From positions 1 through 64,000 of the forward strand of contig JADJWH010000005.1 of the NCBI GenBank assembly GCA_016716465.1: a DNA stretch of 64,000 nt. Direction: 5' to 3'. Shown here piece after piece: positions 37,638 to 47,544 of the stretch; positions within the stretch are counted from its first letter, which is position 1; each line of letters begins with the position of its first letter. This stretch comes from Gammaproteobacteria bacterium (GTDB taxonomy: Bacteria; Pseudomonadota; Gammaproteobacteria; SZUA-140). The notes beneath the pieces were generated by a model. It was not told the DNA's origin and made no database searches. It saw only the letters and a list, made by a program, of their open reading frames with translations. The translations under genes were made by a program, and so were the position numbers.

Positions 37638-39092
37638 TCATTTCCCGGTGTCTCCGCCTCTCGGCGCGACGCCGTGGCGGATCGCCTCGATGATGCGGCT
37701 GGTGGAGCAGTTCTCGACATAGTCGAGGATGACGACGCGGCCGCCGCGCGCGCGGACACAGTCGCCGCCGGCGACATCGGCGGCATTGTAGTCCCCCCCT
37801 TTGACCAGCACGTCGGGCTGCACGTGGCAGATGAGCTGTTCCGGCGTGTCCTCGGAGAACGGCACCACCCAGTCCACGCTCTGCAGCGCGGCGAGGACGG
37901 CCGCGCGCTGCGCCAGCGCGTTGACCGGCCGGTCGGCGCCCTTCAGGCGTTTCACCGAGGCGTCGTCGTTGACCGCCACGACCAGGCGGTCGCCGAGACG
38001 GCGCGCCTGATCGAGATAGCTGACATGGCCGGCGTGCAGGATGTCGAAGCAGCCGTTCGTCATGACGACGGTCTCCCCGCGCGCACGGGCGCGCGCGACG
38101 CGGCGCAGGAGTTCGTCCGCCTCGGTCACCCCGGATTCGATCTTGTCCTGGTCGTACAGGGCGTGATCGAGCTCCTGCAGGCTGACGGTCGCGGTCCCGA
38201 GCTTGCCGACCACCACCCCCGCCGCGATATTGGCGAGCGCGGTCGCCTCGGCGAGGTCGGTGCCTACGGCGCAGGCGGCGGCGAGCACCGCGATCGCGGT
38301 ATCGCCCGCGCCGGTGACATCATAGACCTCGCGCGCGCGCGCGGGCAGGTGCAGGGGCGGGTGGTTTTCGCGCAGCAGGGTCATGCCGCGCTGGCTGCGC
38401 GTGATCAGGAGTGCTTCCAGCTGAAGCTCGCGCCGCAGCGCCTCTCCCCTGGCGACCAGATCCTCGTCGCCGGTGCAGTGACCGACGATGGCCTCGAATT
38501 CGGCCAGGTTCGGCGTGAGCACGGTCGCCCCGCGGTAGCGGGAAAAGTCGCTGCCCTTGGGATCGACCAGCACCGGCTTGCCCAGCGCGCGCGCGGCGGC
38601 GATCAGCGCCTGCACCTCATGCAGCGTACCCTTGCCGTAGTCGGACAGCAGGACGACGTCGGCCTCCCGCGCCAGTGCGGGGAAGGAGTCGCGCACCTCC
38701 TTGAGGTCTCCGCGCGCGAAGTTGTCCTCGAAGTCGAGACGGATGAGCTGCTGGTGCCGGCTCAGTACGCGGAGCTTGGTCACGGTGGCGAACTCGGGAC
38801 GGCGGATCAGGCGGCAATCCACTCCGGCCTGGGCGAGCCGCTGCGCGAGGACATCGGCCGCCTCATCCGCGCCGGTCAGGCCCATGACGGTGACCCGGGT
38901 GCGCAGGGCGGCGATGTTGAGCGCGACGTTCCCGGCGCCGCCCGGTCGTTCCTCGGCATCGCGAACCGCGACCACGGGGACCGGGGCCTCGGGTGAGATG
39001 CGCGAGGTCTCCCCATGCCAGTAGCGGTCGAGCATCAGGTCGCCGACCACGAGTACGCGTCCCTGCTCGAAGGGGGGAATTCCGATCTTCAT
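37638..39092 (-). CDS. hldE: Bifunctional heptose kinase/adenylyltransferase
   Basis: A 484-residue two-domain enzyme of ADP-heptose synthesis. The N-terminal ribokinase-type domain (about 1-320) has VLVVGDLMLDRYW, RPGGAGNVALN and the DVTGAGDT anion hole; the C-terminal nucleotidyltransferase domain (about 345-484) starts VVMTNGCFDILHAGHVSYLDQA. ATG 39092 is preferred because GGAG lies nine bases before it; a GTG at 39113 would add seven residues. waaA follows on the same strand. It divides from the divergent lpxL-like gene, so lipid A-core genes face both ways. Confidence 0.96.
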   Translation of the reverse strand: MKIGIPPFEQGRVLVVGDLMLDRYWHGETSRISPEAPVPVVAVRDAEERPGGAGNVALNIAALRTRVTVMGLTGADEAADVLAQRLAQAGVDCRLIRRPEFATVTKLRVLSRHQQLIRLDFEDNFARGDLKEVRDSFPALAREADVVLLSDYGKGTLHEVQALIAAARALGKPVLVDPKGSDFSRYRGATVLTPNLAEFEAIVGHCTGDEDLVARGEALRRELQLEALLITRSQRGMTLLRENHPPLHLPARAREVYDVTGAGDTAIAVLAAACAVGTDLAEATALANIAAGVVVGKLGTATVSLQELDHALYDQDKIESGVTEADELLRRVARARARGETVVMTNGCFDILHAGHVSYLDQARRLGDRLVVAVNDDASVKRLKGADRPVNALAQRAAVLAALQSVDWVVPFSEDTPEQLICHVQPDVLVKGGDYNAADVAGGDCVRARGGRVVILDYVENCSTSRIIEAIRHGVAPRGGDTGK

Positions 39093-39214
39093 CGTCGCAA
39101 TCTCCGCCGGCACGTCAAAAAAGCTGCCGGAATGATACCACAGGGACCGGACCCGGACGTTTGCCGGGGTGGTGCCAGCATACTAGAATGCGCGGACGAA
39201 TTGATCCCGCGCGC

Positions 39215-40153
39215 ATGCCGATGACCGCCCCGCCGTTTCCATTCCGACTGCTCTCGCCCCGCCATTGGCCGGCCTGGCTGCTGCTTGGTCTCGCCTGGAT
39301 TACGGTGCAGCTGCCGTATCGCGCCGTGCTGGCCGCGGGTGGTCTGCTGGGGGCGCTGTTCCGGCACCTTTCGCCGCGCCGCCGCCGGGTCGCCGACACC
39401 AATCTGCGGCTGTGTTATCCGGGGCTGGATCCCGAGGCGCGCGCGCGCCTGTTGCGCGATCACTTCCGGGCGCTCGGCATCGGCCTGCTCGAGACCGCCA
39501 TGGCGTGGTGGCTGCCGCAACGGCGCCTGCGGCCCCTGATCGCCGAGGTGGAGGGGCTGCGACATCTGCAGGAATCGCTCGCCGGCGGGCACGGCGTGAT
39601 CCTGCTGAGCAGTCATTTCACCACCACCGAGCTGGGGGTACGGCTGCTGGATTTGCTGGTGCCGATCAATCCGATGTACCGCCGCCACGAGAATGCCGTC
39701 GTCGACGATATCATGCACCGCAGCTTCGGTGCCTACTTCGAAACGGTCATCCCGCGCGATGACGTGCGCGGGATGCTGCGCTGTCTGCGCCAGGGCCGTG
39801 CCGTGTGGTATGCGCCGGACCAGAACTACGGCCGCCGCGGCCATGTCTTCGCGCCCTTCTTCGGGATTCCGGCGGCGAGCAATCCGGCGACGGGCCGCTT
39901 CGCGCAGATGGGCAAGGCAGCGGTGATCCCCTATTTCGCCAGTCGTCTGCCCGGCGCGCGTGGCTACCGGCTCACGCTGCTGCCGCCGCTGAGCGGATTC
40001 CCCAGCGGTGACGAGGTCGCCGACACCGCGCGCGTCAACGCCATTGTCGAGGCCGAGGTGCGCACGATACCGGAGCAATACCTGTGGGTGCATCGCCGTT
40101 TCAAGACCCGCCCGCCGGGTGAGCCTGGTTTCTACGATACGCCCGCCCGTTGA
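39215..40153 (+). CDS. lpxL: Lipid A acyltransferase, LpxL/HtrB family
   Basis: A protein of about 312 residues, anchored by an N-terminal hydrophobic segment (WPAWLLLGLAWITVQLPY), that transfers a secondary acyl chain to Kdo-lipid IVA. The HxxxxE motif reads SHFTTTELG, and NPMYRR, DQNYGRRG and FFGIPAASNPATGRFA are family features. LpxL and LpxM/LpxP differ by acyl donor, which sequence cannot settle. Starts at 39188, 39215 and 39221 are possible; 39215 gives normal length. msbA follows after 77 bases. Confidence 0.92.
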   Translation: MPMTAPPFPFRLLSPRHWPAWLLLGLAWITVQLPYRAVLAAGGLLGALFRHLSPRRRRVADTNLRLCYPGLDPEARARLLRDHFRALGIGLLETAMAWWLPQRRLRPLIAEVEGLRHLQESLAGGHGVILLSSHFTTTELGVRLLDLLVPINPMYRRHENAVVDDIMHRSFGAYFETVIPRDDVRGMLRCLRQGRAVWYAPDQNYGRRGHVFAPFFGIPAASNPATGRFAQMGKAAVIPYFASRLPGARGYRLTLLPPLSGFPSGDEVADTARVNAIVEAEVRTIPEQYLWVHRRFKTRPPGEPGFYDTPAR

Positions 40154-40230
40154 GAGCGATCGGCGGCGGCGCGATTCCGCGGCGGCAAATGGGGTAATAT
40201 GGTAGGCCATTTCCCGTAACCGGTCGCAGC

Positions 40231-41997
40231 ATGAACAGCCGAGCGCTTTATTTCCGTTTGTTGGGATATGTGCGGCCGTACCGCCGTCTGTTCGCCTTCG
40301 CCCTGCTGGCGATGGTGGTCGCCGCCCTCACCGAGCCGATGATGCCGGCGCTGATGAAACCCCTGCTCGACGAGACCTTCGTCAACCGGGATCCGGCGGC
40401 GATCCGCCTGATGCCGCTGCTGCTCGTCGTCCTGTTCGTCGCCCGCGGCGTGGCCTCCTATGTCAGCACGGTGGCGCTGGCCTGGGTCGCGAACAAGGTG
40501 ATACTCGACCTGCGCGAACTGATGTTCGCCCGCCTGATCGAACTGCCCGAGAACTACTTCGCCGGACATTCCACCGGCGAGATGATCTCGAAGGTGACCT
40601 ACAACGTGAACCAGGTCGCGACCGCGGCCACCAACGTGCTGGTGGTACTGGTGCGCGACAGCCTCGCCGTGCTCGGACTGTTCGGCTGGATGGTCTACCT
40701 GGACTGGAAGCTTGCGCTGATGTTCCTGCTGGCGGCGCCGGTCATCGCATTGGTGGTGAAGACCATCAGCTTCCGCCTGCGCCGCCTGAGCCGGGCCCAG
40801 CAACAGACCATGGGCGGGATGACGCAGGTGCTGGAAGAGGCCGTCAAGGGCAGCCGTGTGATCAAGGTCTACGGCGGCCAGCGGCATGAGGCGGGACGCT
40901 TCCACGACGTGGCCAACTGGGTGCGCCGCTACAGCATGAAGATCACCACCGCCGCATCGGCGAGCGTGCCCCTGGTACAGTTGATCACCGTCGGCGCGCT
41001 CGCCATGGTGATCTATATCACCGCACAGAATCCCGCCATGACGGTGGGCGGTTTCGTCTCGTTTTTCGGCGCCGCGGCCATGCTGTTGCCGCCAATCAAG
41101 CGCCTGACCGGCGTGAACGAGCAGCTGCAGCGCGGCCTCGCCGCCGCGGAGAGCGTGTTCCAGCTGTTCGACGAGCCGCCGGAGACGGATGCCGGAACGC
41201 GCAGCCTGGGCCGCGTGGCCGGCCGCGTCGAATTCGACGGCATCGGTCTTGCGTACGAGTCGGCGGCCGGCGCGGCGCTGCAGGACATCACCCTGGCCAT
41301 CGAGCCCGGAGAGACAGTCGCCCTGGTCGGAACCTCCGGCGCGGGCAAGTCCTCGCTCGTCAATCTGGTGCCGCGTTTCTACACGCCCTCGGCGGGCCGC
41401 ATCCTGATCGATGGCATCGACATCCAGCAGATCCGGCTCGCCGACCTGCGCGCGAACATCTCGCTTGTGACCCAGGACGTGGTGCTGTTCAACGATTCGG
41501 TCGCGGCGAACATCGCCTACGGGGCGGCACGCGGCTCTTCCCGCGAGGCGATCGTCGCGGCGGCCGAAGCGGCCAACGTGATGGAGTTCGTGGCCGGATT
41601 GCCGGAGGGGCTCGATACCGCGATCGGCGAGAACGGCCTGCGCCTTTCGGGCGGCCAGCGCCAGCGCCTGGCGATCGCACGCGCGCTGCTGAAGAACGCG
41701 CCGATACTGATCATGGATGAGGCGACCTCGGCGCTGGATTCGCGCACTGAGCGCCAGGTGCAGGCGGCACTCGACAACCTGCGCCGCGGCCGCACCACCA
41801 TCATCATCGCGCACCGTCTTTCCACGGTGGAGAACGCTGATCGTATCGTGGTGCTGGAGCGCGGGCGCATCGTCGAGACGGGCACGCACCGGCAGTTGCT
41901 GGCGGCGGACGGGGCGTATGCCCGTCTCTATCGGGCGCAGTTCGCCGGGGAGGACGCGGGCGCACCGTCGGCGGTCCCGCCCGCCGCGGAAGCCTGA
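40231..41997 (+). CDS. msbA: Lipid A export ABC transporter MsbA
   Basis: A 588-residue half-transporter that flips lipid A-core across the inner membrane. Six membrane segments fill about residues 20-310. The ATPase domain has Walker A GTSGAGKSS, a Q-loop (VTQDVVLF), signature LSGGQRQRLAIARALL, Walker B ILIMDEATSALD and the H-loop IIAHRLST. Together with lpxL just upstream it forms a lipid A maturation and export pair. The 3' neighbour is a convergent glycosyltransferase. Confidence 0.97.
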   Translation: MNSRALYFRLLGYVRPYRRLFAFALLAMVVAALTEPMMPALMKPLLDETFVNRDPAAIRLMPLLLVVLFVARGVASYVSTVALAWVANKVILDLRELMFARLIELPENYFAGHSTGEMISKVTYNVNQVATAATNVLVVLVRDSLAVLGLFGWMVYLDWKLALMFLLAAPVIALVVKTISFRLRRLSRAQQQTMGGMTQVLEEAVKGSRVIKVYGGQRHEAGRFHDVANWVRRYSMKITTAASASVPLVQLITVGALAMVIYITAQNPAMTVGGFVSFFGAAAMLLPPIKRLTGVNEQLQRGLAAAESVFQLFDEPPETDAGTRSLGRVAGRVEFDGIGLAYESAAGAALQDITLAIEPGETVALVGTSGAGKSSLVNLVPRFYTPSAGRILIDGIDIQQIRLADLRANISLVTQDVVLFNDSVAANIAYGAARGSSREAIVAAAEAANVMEFVAGLPEGLDTAIGENGLRLSGGQRQRLAIARALLKNAPILIMDEATSALDSRTERQVQAALDNLRRGRTTIIIAHRLSTVENADRIVVLERGRIVETGTHRQLLAADGAYARLYRAQFAGEDAGAPSAVPPAAEA

Positions 41998-42013
41998 GCA
42001 CCGGCCGCCGCGC

Positions 42014-43078
42014 TCAGGCGCGCAGCAGCGTCCGGTAGAGGTCGAGGTAGGCCGCGATGACCGCCGTCTGGCTGAACTGCATGCCGACCTTGGCGTGTCC
42101 CGCCTGTGCGAGCCCCGCGCGCAGCGCGTCGTCTTCCAGGAGGATCCCGATGGCGCGCGCCAGCGGCGATGCCTCGCCGCAGGGCACCAGCATCCCGTCG
42201 ATGCCGTCGTCGATCAGTTCGAGCGCGCCCTCGTTCGCGCTCGACAGTACGGGTCTGGCATGCGACCAGCTTTCCAGGATTACGTTGCCGAGCGGTTCGT
42301 GTCGTGAGGGACAGACGAACAGGTCGGCCAGCGCGTAATAGGGCCCCGGTTCCGTTTGCCATCCGGCCCAGCGCAGCCGATGCTCCAGGCCGAGCTGCGC
42401 GGCCTGCCGTTGCAGCCCGGGGCGCTGCGGTCCGTCGCCGACCAGCACGGTGAATACCGGTCGGCCGCTGATCCGCTCCGGCAGCTGTGCCAGCGCCGCG
42501 AGCAGCAGATCGAATCCCTTCTTGGTCTTGTGGCGCCCGACGGCAAGTACCACCCAGGCGTCATCGGGCAGCGCGAGCTGTCGGCGCAACGCCGCGCGCG
42601 CGCCGTCCGGCAGCGGGGCCGGGTCGCCGACGAAGTTGCCGATGTAATACACCCGTTCCGCCGGCAGACCGCCGCGGATCAGGTAGTCGCACAGTCCCCG
42701 GGTATTGCCGATCCAGGCGTGGGCATGGCGGAAGTGGTCGATCTTGTAGTAACCGCCCAGGCGCGCAATATGGACCGGTCGCCGGCCGGCCGGCAACCGT
42801 GTCAGCAGCGTCGCGCGCGTCATATAGGTTTGCACGAGATCCGGTTGCCGGCGCCGGATCGCTCGTCCCAGCAGCCAGCGCGAGATGGGGTCGCGCTGAT
42901 TGAACATCGGTACGCGGACCTGCGCGACCCGTCCCTCCAGTTCGTCACCGACCCGGCTGCCGGGCCGGCTGACGGCGATGACCTCCTCACCCGCCGCCTG
43001 GAGACCGAGCACCAGACGCATGAAGAAACTCTCCGCTCCGCCCAGTTCCCGACTGCCTATCACGTGCATGGAACGCAT
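42014..43078 (-). CDS. Family 4 glycosyltransferase (surface polysaccharide/LPS core)
   Basis: A 354-residue GT-B enzyme. The start MHVIGSRELGGAESFFMRL carries the Gly-Gly-Ala/Glu pattern of GT4 N-domains and the C-domain has VVLAVGRHKTKKGFDLLLAAL and the nucleotide-sugar motif SRHEPLGNVILESWSHARPVL. Donor and acceptor are unknown. It is the last gene of the minus-strand run asnB, GT9, GT4, GT4; it starts 15 bases after the preceding GT4. Confidence 0.93.
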   Translation of the reverse strand: MRSMHVIGSRELGGAESFFMRLVLGLQAAGEEVIAVSRPGSRVGDELEGRVAQVRVPMFNQRDPISRWLLGRAIRRRQPDLVQTYMTRATLLTRLPAGRRPVHIARLGGYYKIDHFRHAHAWIGNTRGLCDYLIRGGLPAERVYYIGNFVGDPAPLPDGARAALRRQLALPDDAWVVLAVGRHKTKKGFDLLLAALAQLPERISGRPVFTVLVGDGPQRPGLQRQAAQLGLEHRLRWAGWQTEPGPYYALADLFVCPSRHEPLGNVILESWSHARPVLSSANEGALELIDDGIDGMLVPCGEASPLARAIGILLEDDALRAGLAQAGHAKVGMQFSQTAVIAAYLDLYRTLLRA

Positions 43079-43093
43079 GATCCGGGTTCTCTC

Positions 43094-44188
43094 TCAGCTG
43101 CTCGTCTCGCCCAGGACCTCCGCGTAGACGCGCAGGTTGCCTTCCACCATCCGGTCGATGGAGAATTCCTCCCGTACCAGCTCTCGGCCACGCCGGCCGA
43201 ATCCTGCCGCGCGTTGCGGATCCGCCAGCAGGTCTTCCAGCGCGCGTGCGAGCGCATCCGCATCGCCCGGCGGGACGAGAAGCCCATTGACGCCGTCGCG
43301 CACCGCCTCTGGAATACCGCCGGCGCGGCTCGCCACGACGGGTACGCCCGCGGCGGCGGCCTGCAGCAGCGACACTCCCAGGCCCTCCATCTCGGCCGGA
43401 TGCACGACGCCGTACAGGCAGGGCAGGAGGCGCGCGAGGTCGGTGCGAAATCCCGCCAGACGCACGCGCCCGCGCCAGGAGGCTGCCGCGATCGCAGCCT
43501 CCAGTTCGGCGTATAGCGGCCCCTGGCCGAAGCAGATGACATGCAGATCGGGGTGGCGGCGCAGCAGATCGGGCAGCGCGGCGAACAGGTGGCGATGGCC
43601 CTTGCGCGGGATCAGCTGGGCGATCACGCCGAGCACGCGCGCCTCGGCCGGAAGATCGAACTCGGCCAGAAACCAGCCCCGTTCACAGGCGTGCGCGTAG
43701 GGCGCGGCATCGACCGCGCTGGGGACGCAGACCACTCGCTGCGGTTCCACGCCCTCGGCGAGCAGGACGCGGCGAATGCCGTCCGAGATCGTGATGACGC
43801 GACCGTAAAGACGGTATTTCATGCGCGCCCACGCCGCCGCTTCGGGGTTGTCCACGCGGCGCGACAGCACGCAGCGTATGCCCGCGAGGCGCGCGGCGAT
43901 ACCCCCCAGCAGATCGGCGCCGCGCCGGCTGTGGAGATGGACCAGGTCGGGGCGTTCCCGCCGCAGGAGCCGGCGCAGCCGGGGTACGAATCCGAGGTCG
44001 GCGTCGCCGCGCAGCGCCAGTTCCGTCACGCGCAGGCCATGCGCGCGCGCGGCCTGCGCGATCGCGCTGCCGGGCGGGCAGACCAGCAGATTGTCGCAGC
44101 CCCGGTCGCGCAAGCCCTCGAGCAGGTACAGCACCTGCTGCGCGCCGCCGTAGAGGTGCATGCCGGCCTCGACGTGGACGATCTTCAT
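43094..44188 (-). CDS. Family 4 glycosyltransferase
   Basis: A 364-residue GT-B enzyme beginning [23 protein letters not shown], with Gly-Gly-Ala in the first loop. The C-domain reads [20 protein letters not shown] and [25 protein letters not shown], the GT4 donor-binding E-x7-E. The ATG overlaps the stop of the upstream heptosyltransferase-like gene (44185-44188), so translation is coupled. Sugar specificity not known. Confidence 0.93.
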   Translation of the reverse strand: MKIVHVEAGMHLYGGAQQVLYLLEGLRDRGCDNLLVCPPGSAIAQAARAHGLRVTELALRGDADLGFVPRLRRLLRRERPDLVHLHSRRGADLLGGIAARLAGIRCVLSRRVDNPEAAAWARMKYRLYGRVITISDGIRRVLLAEGVEPQRVVCVPSAVDAAPYAHACERGWFLAEFDLPAEARVLGVIAQLIPRKGHRHLFAALPDLLRRHPDLHVICFGQGPLYAELEAAIAAASWRGRVRLAGFRTDLARLLPCLYGVVHPAEMEGLGVSLLQAAAAGVPVVASRAGGIPEAVRDGVNGLLVPPGDADALARALEDLLADPQRAAGFGRRGRELVREEFSIDRMVEGNLRVYAEVLGETSS

Positions 44189-45237
44189 GCGCGCGTCTCC
44201 CCGTTCATCAGGAGCGCCAGGGTATCCGCCACCTCATCCACTTCGATCAGGCGCATGCAGGTATAGGCGCCGCCGCAGGTGGGGTGGCGCCGGCACGGCG
44301 AGCACTCGAGCCGGTGATACAGCACGCGCGCGTTCGCGCGCGTGGTATCGAGGTAGGGGCGGGTCGAGCCGAACAGGGCAACCGTCGGTACCTTGAAGGC
44401 GATGCCCATGTGGGTGAGGCCGGTATCCACGCCGACCAGGCAATGGGCGTATTTGATCAGCGCCGCGCTCTGCGCCAGCGTCGTGTTTCCGACCTGGCTG
44501 CGCAGGGCCGGGCTGTTATACTGCAGGCGCGCCGCCGCATCCCGGGCATCCGGGCCACCGAGCAGCACCGGCGTGAGTCCGAAGCGTGTGTGGATCCGTT
44601 GCGCCAGTTGCGCCCAGCGGTCTTCGAACCAGTGTTTCTGCGGCCGGGTCGTGAACGGACAGAGAATGGCGTAGGGCCCGGTCTCGGCGGCATAGGTGCG
44701 TGCGTATGCCTCATCCTCCGCGCCGAGCGCAATGTCCATCGCGAAGTCACTGCTGTCGAGGCCGAGCTCACGGGCGAGGTGGAGATATTCGGAGCCGATG
44801 CGCGCGTCGGCACGGGGGCGTGCAATGACCTGCGTCATCAGCAGGGCGCCGCCCTCACGCGAACCCAGTCCGATGCGCACGGGCGCTCCACTCAGCCGCG
44901 CCCAGGCGGCGCTTTTCAGCAGGCCCTGCACATCGAGCACGAGATCGAAGCGCCGGTTCCGCAGTGTCCGGACGAAATCGCGCAGGGAGGTCCACCAGGC
45001 ATGGTAGCGTCGCGCGTCCCACAGGGCACGCCATTCCGCGCGCGGCCAGACGATGACCTCGTCCAGGTCCGGGTTGTCGCGCAGCAGTCCGGCGGCGGCG
45101 GGCTCGACCAGCCAGCTGAGCCGGGCGTCCGGATGACGGCGACGCAAGGCCTTGATCAGCGGCGAGGCCATGACGACGTCGCCGATGGCGCTCAGGCGGA
45201 TGATCAGGATGCGGCGCGGCGACTGGGACGATGTCAT
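44185..45237 (-). CDS. Family 9 glycosyltransferase, heptosyltransferase I-like
   Basis: A 350-residue GT-B enzyme resembling WaaC/WaaF, which add L-glycero-D-manno-heptose to the inner core. ILIIRLSAIGDVVMASPLIKAL at the start, LDVQGLLKSA in the N-domain (as in WaaC) and VGVDTGLTHMGIAFKVPTVALFGSTRP in the C-domain are typical. ATG 45237 overlaps the asnB stop (ATGA at 45234-45237) and is therefore preferred over the longer frame to 45306. The next gene overlaps in the same way, so this is one operon. Confidence 0.92.
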   Translation of the reverse strand: MTSSQSPRRILIIRLSAIGDVVMASPLIKALRRRHPDARLSWLVEPAAAGLLRDNPDLDEVIVWPRAEWRALWDARRYHAWWTSLRDFVRTLRNRRFDLVLDVQGLLKSAAWARLSGAPVRIGLGSREGGALLMTQVIARPRADARIGSEYLHLARELGLDSSDFAMDIALGAEDEAYARTYAAETGPYAILCPFTTRPQKHWFEDRWAQLAQRIHTRFGLTPVLLGGPDARDAAARLQYNSPALRSQVGNTTLAQSAALIKYAHCLVGVDTGLTHMGIAFKVPTVALFGSTRPYLDTTRANARVLYHRLECSPCRRHPTCGGAYTCMRLIEVDEVADTLALLMNGETRA

Positions 45238-47039
45238 GCGAGATAGGTCAGCGGGTCCTGTAACGGAGGGCGAGCGCCATCTCCCTCGACGAAGATGCGG
45301 TGCCAAAGGGCCAATTGTAGCAAGGCGCCGAGGTTACGGGTGACGCCGCGACCGCGCCGCTGTTTCTCCACCAGCAGGCGCACCGCCCCGGGCTGGAACC
45401 ATTCCCGGATGGCGGGCGAGGCGGACAGGATCTTTTCCAGCCGATCCAGGGTCGCACCCCGCAGCCACGCGTCCATCGGCACGGTAAAGCCGCGCTTGGG
45501 TGCGCGCAGATGCTCCGGCGGGAGATAACGCCGCGCCCAGCGGCGCAGGAACGCCTTGCCGTGCCCCGGCGCGATCTTGAGCGTGTCGGGGAGGGCAAGG
45601 CCGAATTCGACCACGCGGTGATCGAGCAGGGGCACGCGGCCCTCGACCCCGAAGGCCATCAGCAGGCGGTCGGCCTTGACCAGCAGGTTATCGGGCAGCG
45701 CCGTCGTGATATCCACCAGCTGCATGCGCTGCAGGTCGCTCCATGCCGACGGCGCCGACCGCCAGGCGGCGATGAAGTCATCGCGCCAGCCGCGGGCGGC
45801 GTCCCGCAGGGCGGTGCCGAACACGGCGCGTTCGAGCCCGCGGAAATTGCCGGTGGTGCGGAAGCCGCCGCTGCCGGGATAGACCAGGTTCTTGAGCCAG
45901 CGCTCGAGTCGCGCGCTGCGATAGCGGTGATAACCGCCGAACACCTCGTCACCGCCCTCTCCGCTGAACACCACCTTGAGTTCGGCGCCTGCCGTCTCCG
46001 CCAGCATCAGGGTGGGCAGGTTGGCGAAGTCGCGCATCAGGTCGTCCGCGGCCCAGACACTGAGCGCGAGCCGGTCGAGCATGTCCCGGCCGGTGGGGCG
46101 CAGCACGGTGTGCCGGCTGCCGCAGTGCGCCGCGAGCTGTTCCGCCAGCTCCAGCTCGGTGCCGCGCGGCGAGTCGGCGAAACCGACCGAGAAGGTGCGG
46201 ATCGGCTCCCCCTTGAGCCGACTCAGCAGCGCAAGCAGCAGCGAGGAATCGAGCCCGCCCGACAGGAACAGGCCAAAGGGGACGTCGGATCGCATATGCT
46301 CGATCATGACGCTGTGCATCAATTCGTCGAACTGCGTCGCCGCGTCCTCGAAACGCGTCGTCACGGGCGCAATGTCCTGCGGTGACCAGTAGCGCCGGCG
46401 TGACGGTGTGCCGCCGGCCTCGAGAGTAACGACCTCACCCGGCAGCACGCGCTCGACTCCGGCCCACAGGGCCCGGCGCCCGGTGCTGAACTGACATTGC
46501 AGGTACTGGGCGAGCGCGTGCGGGTCGACGACCGGCTTGCCGATGACCGGCAGCAGGGCCTTCAGTTCCGAGGCAAAGGCCCAGCCATCCGGGATGCGGG
46601 CGAGGAACAGGGGTTTGATGCCGAGACGGTCGCGCGCGAGGATCAGTCGGTCCCGCGCGCGGTCGTGCAGGGCGAAGGCGAACATCCCGTGCAGTCGGTC
46701 GAGGAAGCCGTCGCCGTATTCGGCGTAGGCGTGCAGGATGGTCTCGCAGTCCGAGCCGGTCGCGAAGCGGCGACCGCGACCCTCCAGTTCGGCGCGCAGT
46801 TCGACGTAGTTATAAATTTCACCGTTCGCGATCAGGGAAAGTCGGCCGTCATCGGCGTGCAAGGGCTGATCGCCGCCGCCGAGATCGATGATTGACAGCC
46901 GGGTATGGGCCAGGCCGGCGCCGGCCTCGATCTCGATCCCGCGGTGATCCGGTCCGCGATGCGCGAGACGGTCCGCCATGGCGGACAGCAGGGCCGGGTC
47001 CACCCTCCTGTTTACGAAGACGCCGGCGATTCCGCACAT
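45234..47039 (-). CDS. asnB: Asparagine synthase (glutamine-hydrolysing) family
   Basis: A 601-residue two-domain amidotransferase. Cys2 (MCGIAG) is the glutaminase nucleophile, with LAHRGPD, NGEIYNY and GSDCETI in the same domain. The ATP pyrophosphatase loop SGGLDSS is near residue 262. Standard AsnB makes asparagine, but members placed in surface-polysaccharide clusters may amidate sugars or other substrates. Here it starts the minus-strand operon with three glycosyltransferases, so a role in glycan amidation is possible. Start Met1 is fixed by Cys2. Confidence 0.93.
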   Translation of the reverse strand: MCGIAGVFVNRRVDPALLSAMADRLAHRGPDHRGIEIEAGAGLAHTRLSIIDLGGGDQPLHADDGRLSLIANGEIYNYVELRAELEGRGRRFATGSDCETILHAYAEYGDGFLDRLHGMFAFALHDRARDRLILARDRLGIKPLFLARIPDGWAFASELKALLPVIGKPVVDPHALAQYLQCQFSTGRRALWAGVERVLPGEVVTLEAGGTPSRRRYWSPQDIAPVTTRFEDAATQFDELMHSVMIEHMRSDVPFGLFLSGGLDSSLLLALLSRLKGEPIRTFSVGFADSPRGTELELAEQLAAHCGSRHTVLRPTGRDMLDRLALSVWAADDLMRDFANLPTLMLAETAGAELKVVFSGEGGDEVFGGYHRYRSARLERWLKNLVYPGSGGFRTTGNFRGLERAVFGTALRDAARGWRDDFIAAWRSAPSAWSDLQRMQLVDITTALPDNLLVKADRLLMAFGVEGRVPLLDHRVVEFGLALPDTLKIAPGHGKAFLRRWARRYLPPEHLRAPKRGFTVPMDAWLRGATLDRLEKILSASPAIREWFQPGAVRLLVEKQRRGRGVTRNLGALLQLALWHRIFVEGDGARPPLQDPLTYLA

Positions 47040-47544
47040 GACGTCAGAGCGGCCGCATGGATTGCCCGCCGCAAGGCGTCTGCGCTGTGGTCCGTCCGCG
47101 TGAGAAAGGCAAGTTGATACTCCTGGTTTTCCGGGCTCACCGGCCGTTGCCAGTCACTATGCCGCTGACGGTGCGCTTGCTCCAAGGGCGCAGGGTAGGC
47201 CCGCACCAATGGGCGGGGCCAGTACGCCGCCGCGCGTTAAATCGGAGAGAAGAGGGGAGACCTGCGGCGGTAAATGGCTGTTGAATCCTTTGGCAGAGAG
47301 CCCACGGACCCTGTCCGGCCACCACAGCCGAGTCGCAGGTTCGGACGGACCGCTTCCCTCCTCCGCGCACCGAGCTCCGGGCGGTGTGGCAGGATAGTAA
47401 CACAGGCGCCATTTCCCTGCCTGAGCCGGCCGCTGGGCCCCGCGCGATCTCCTGATGGGTAGGAGACCCGGCATGTGCGCGAGGTGCTTGACGGTATACT
47501 CGTCCGGCGGGATCATTCGCCGGCAAGTCAGCTTCAGGGGGTGC
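47040..47544. other. Divergent intergenic region asnB / phosphoethanolamine transferase-like gene
   Basis: The longest gap in the window, 505 bases. Short open frames are present on both strands but none has gene-like features or a ribosome site. Apart from a promoter candidate at 47488-47516 I find no RNA gene, clear dyad or known element in it. It may hold binding sites for regulators of the glycan operons. Confidence 0.55.
47488..47516 (+). promoter_or_regulatory. Sigma-70 type promoter for the phosphoethanolamine transferase-like gene
   Basis: TTGACG (47488-47493) and GATCAT (47511-47516) are spaced by 17 bases, matching the consensus at 5 of 6 and 4 of 6 positions. A start near 47523 would leave a leader of about 22 bases with the ribosome site AGGGGG. 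Confidence 0.38.

Noticed and set aside
36537..38996. 819-codon open frame on the plus strand across waaA and hldE
   Set aside because: It is the antisense of two well-supported genes with clear family motifs. In high-G+C DNA long antisense frames arise by codon bias. Its translation has no recognisable domain and is rich in Arg, Gly and His.
40132..41889. 585-codon open frame on the minus strand opposite msbA
   Set aside because: msbA on the plus strand has complete ABC motifs; the opposite frame is His/Gln/Arg-rich without domain.
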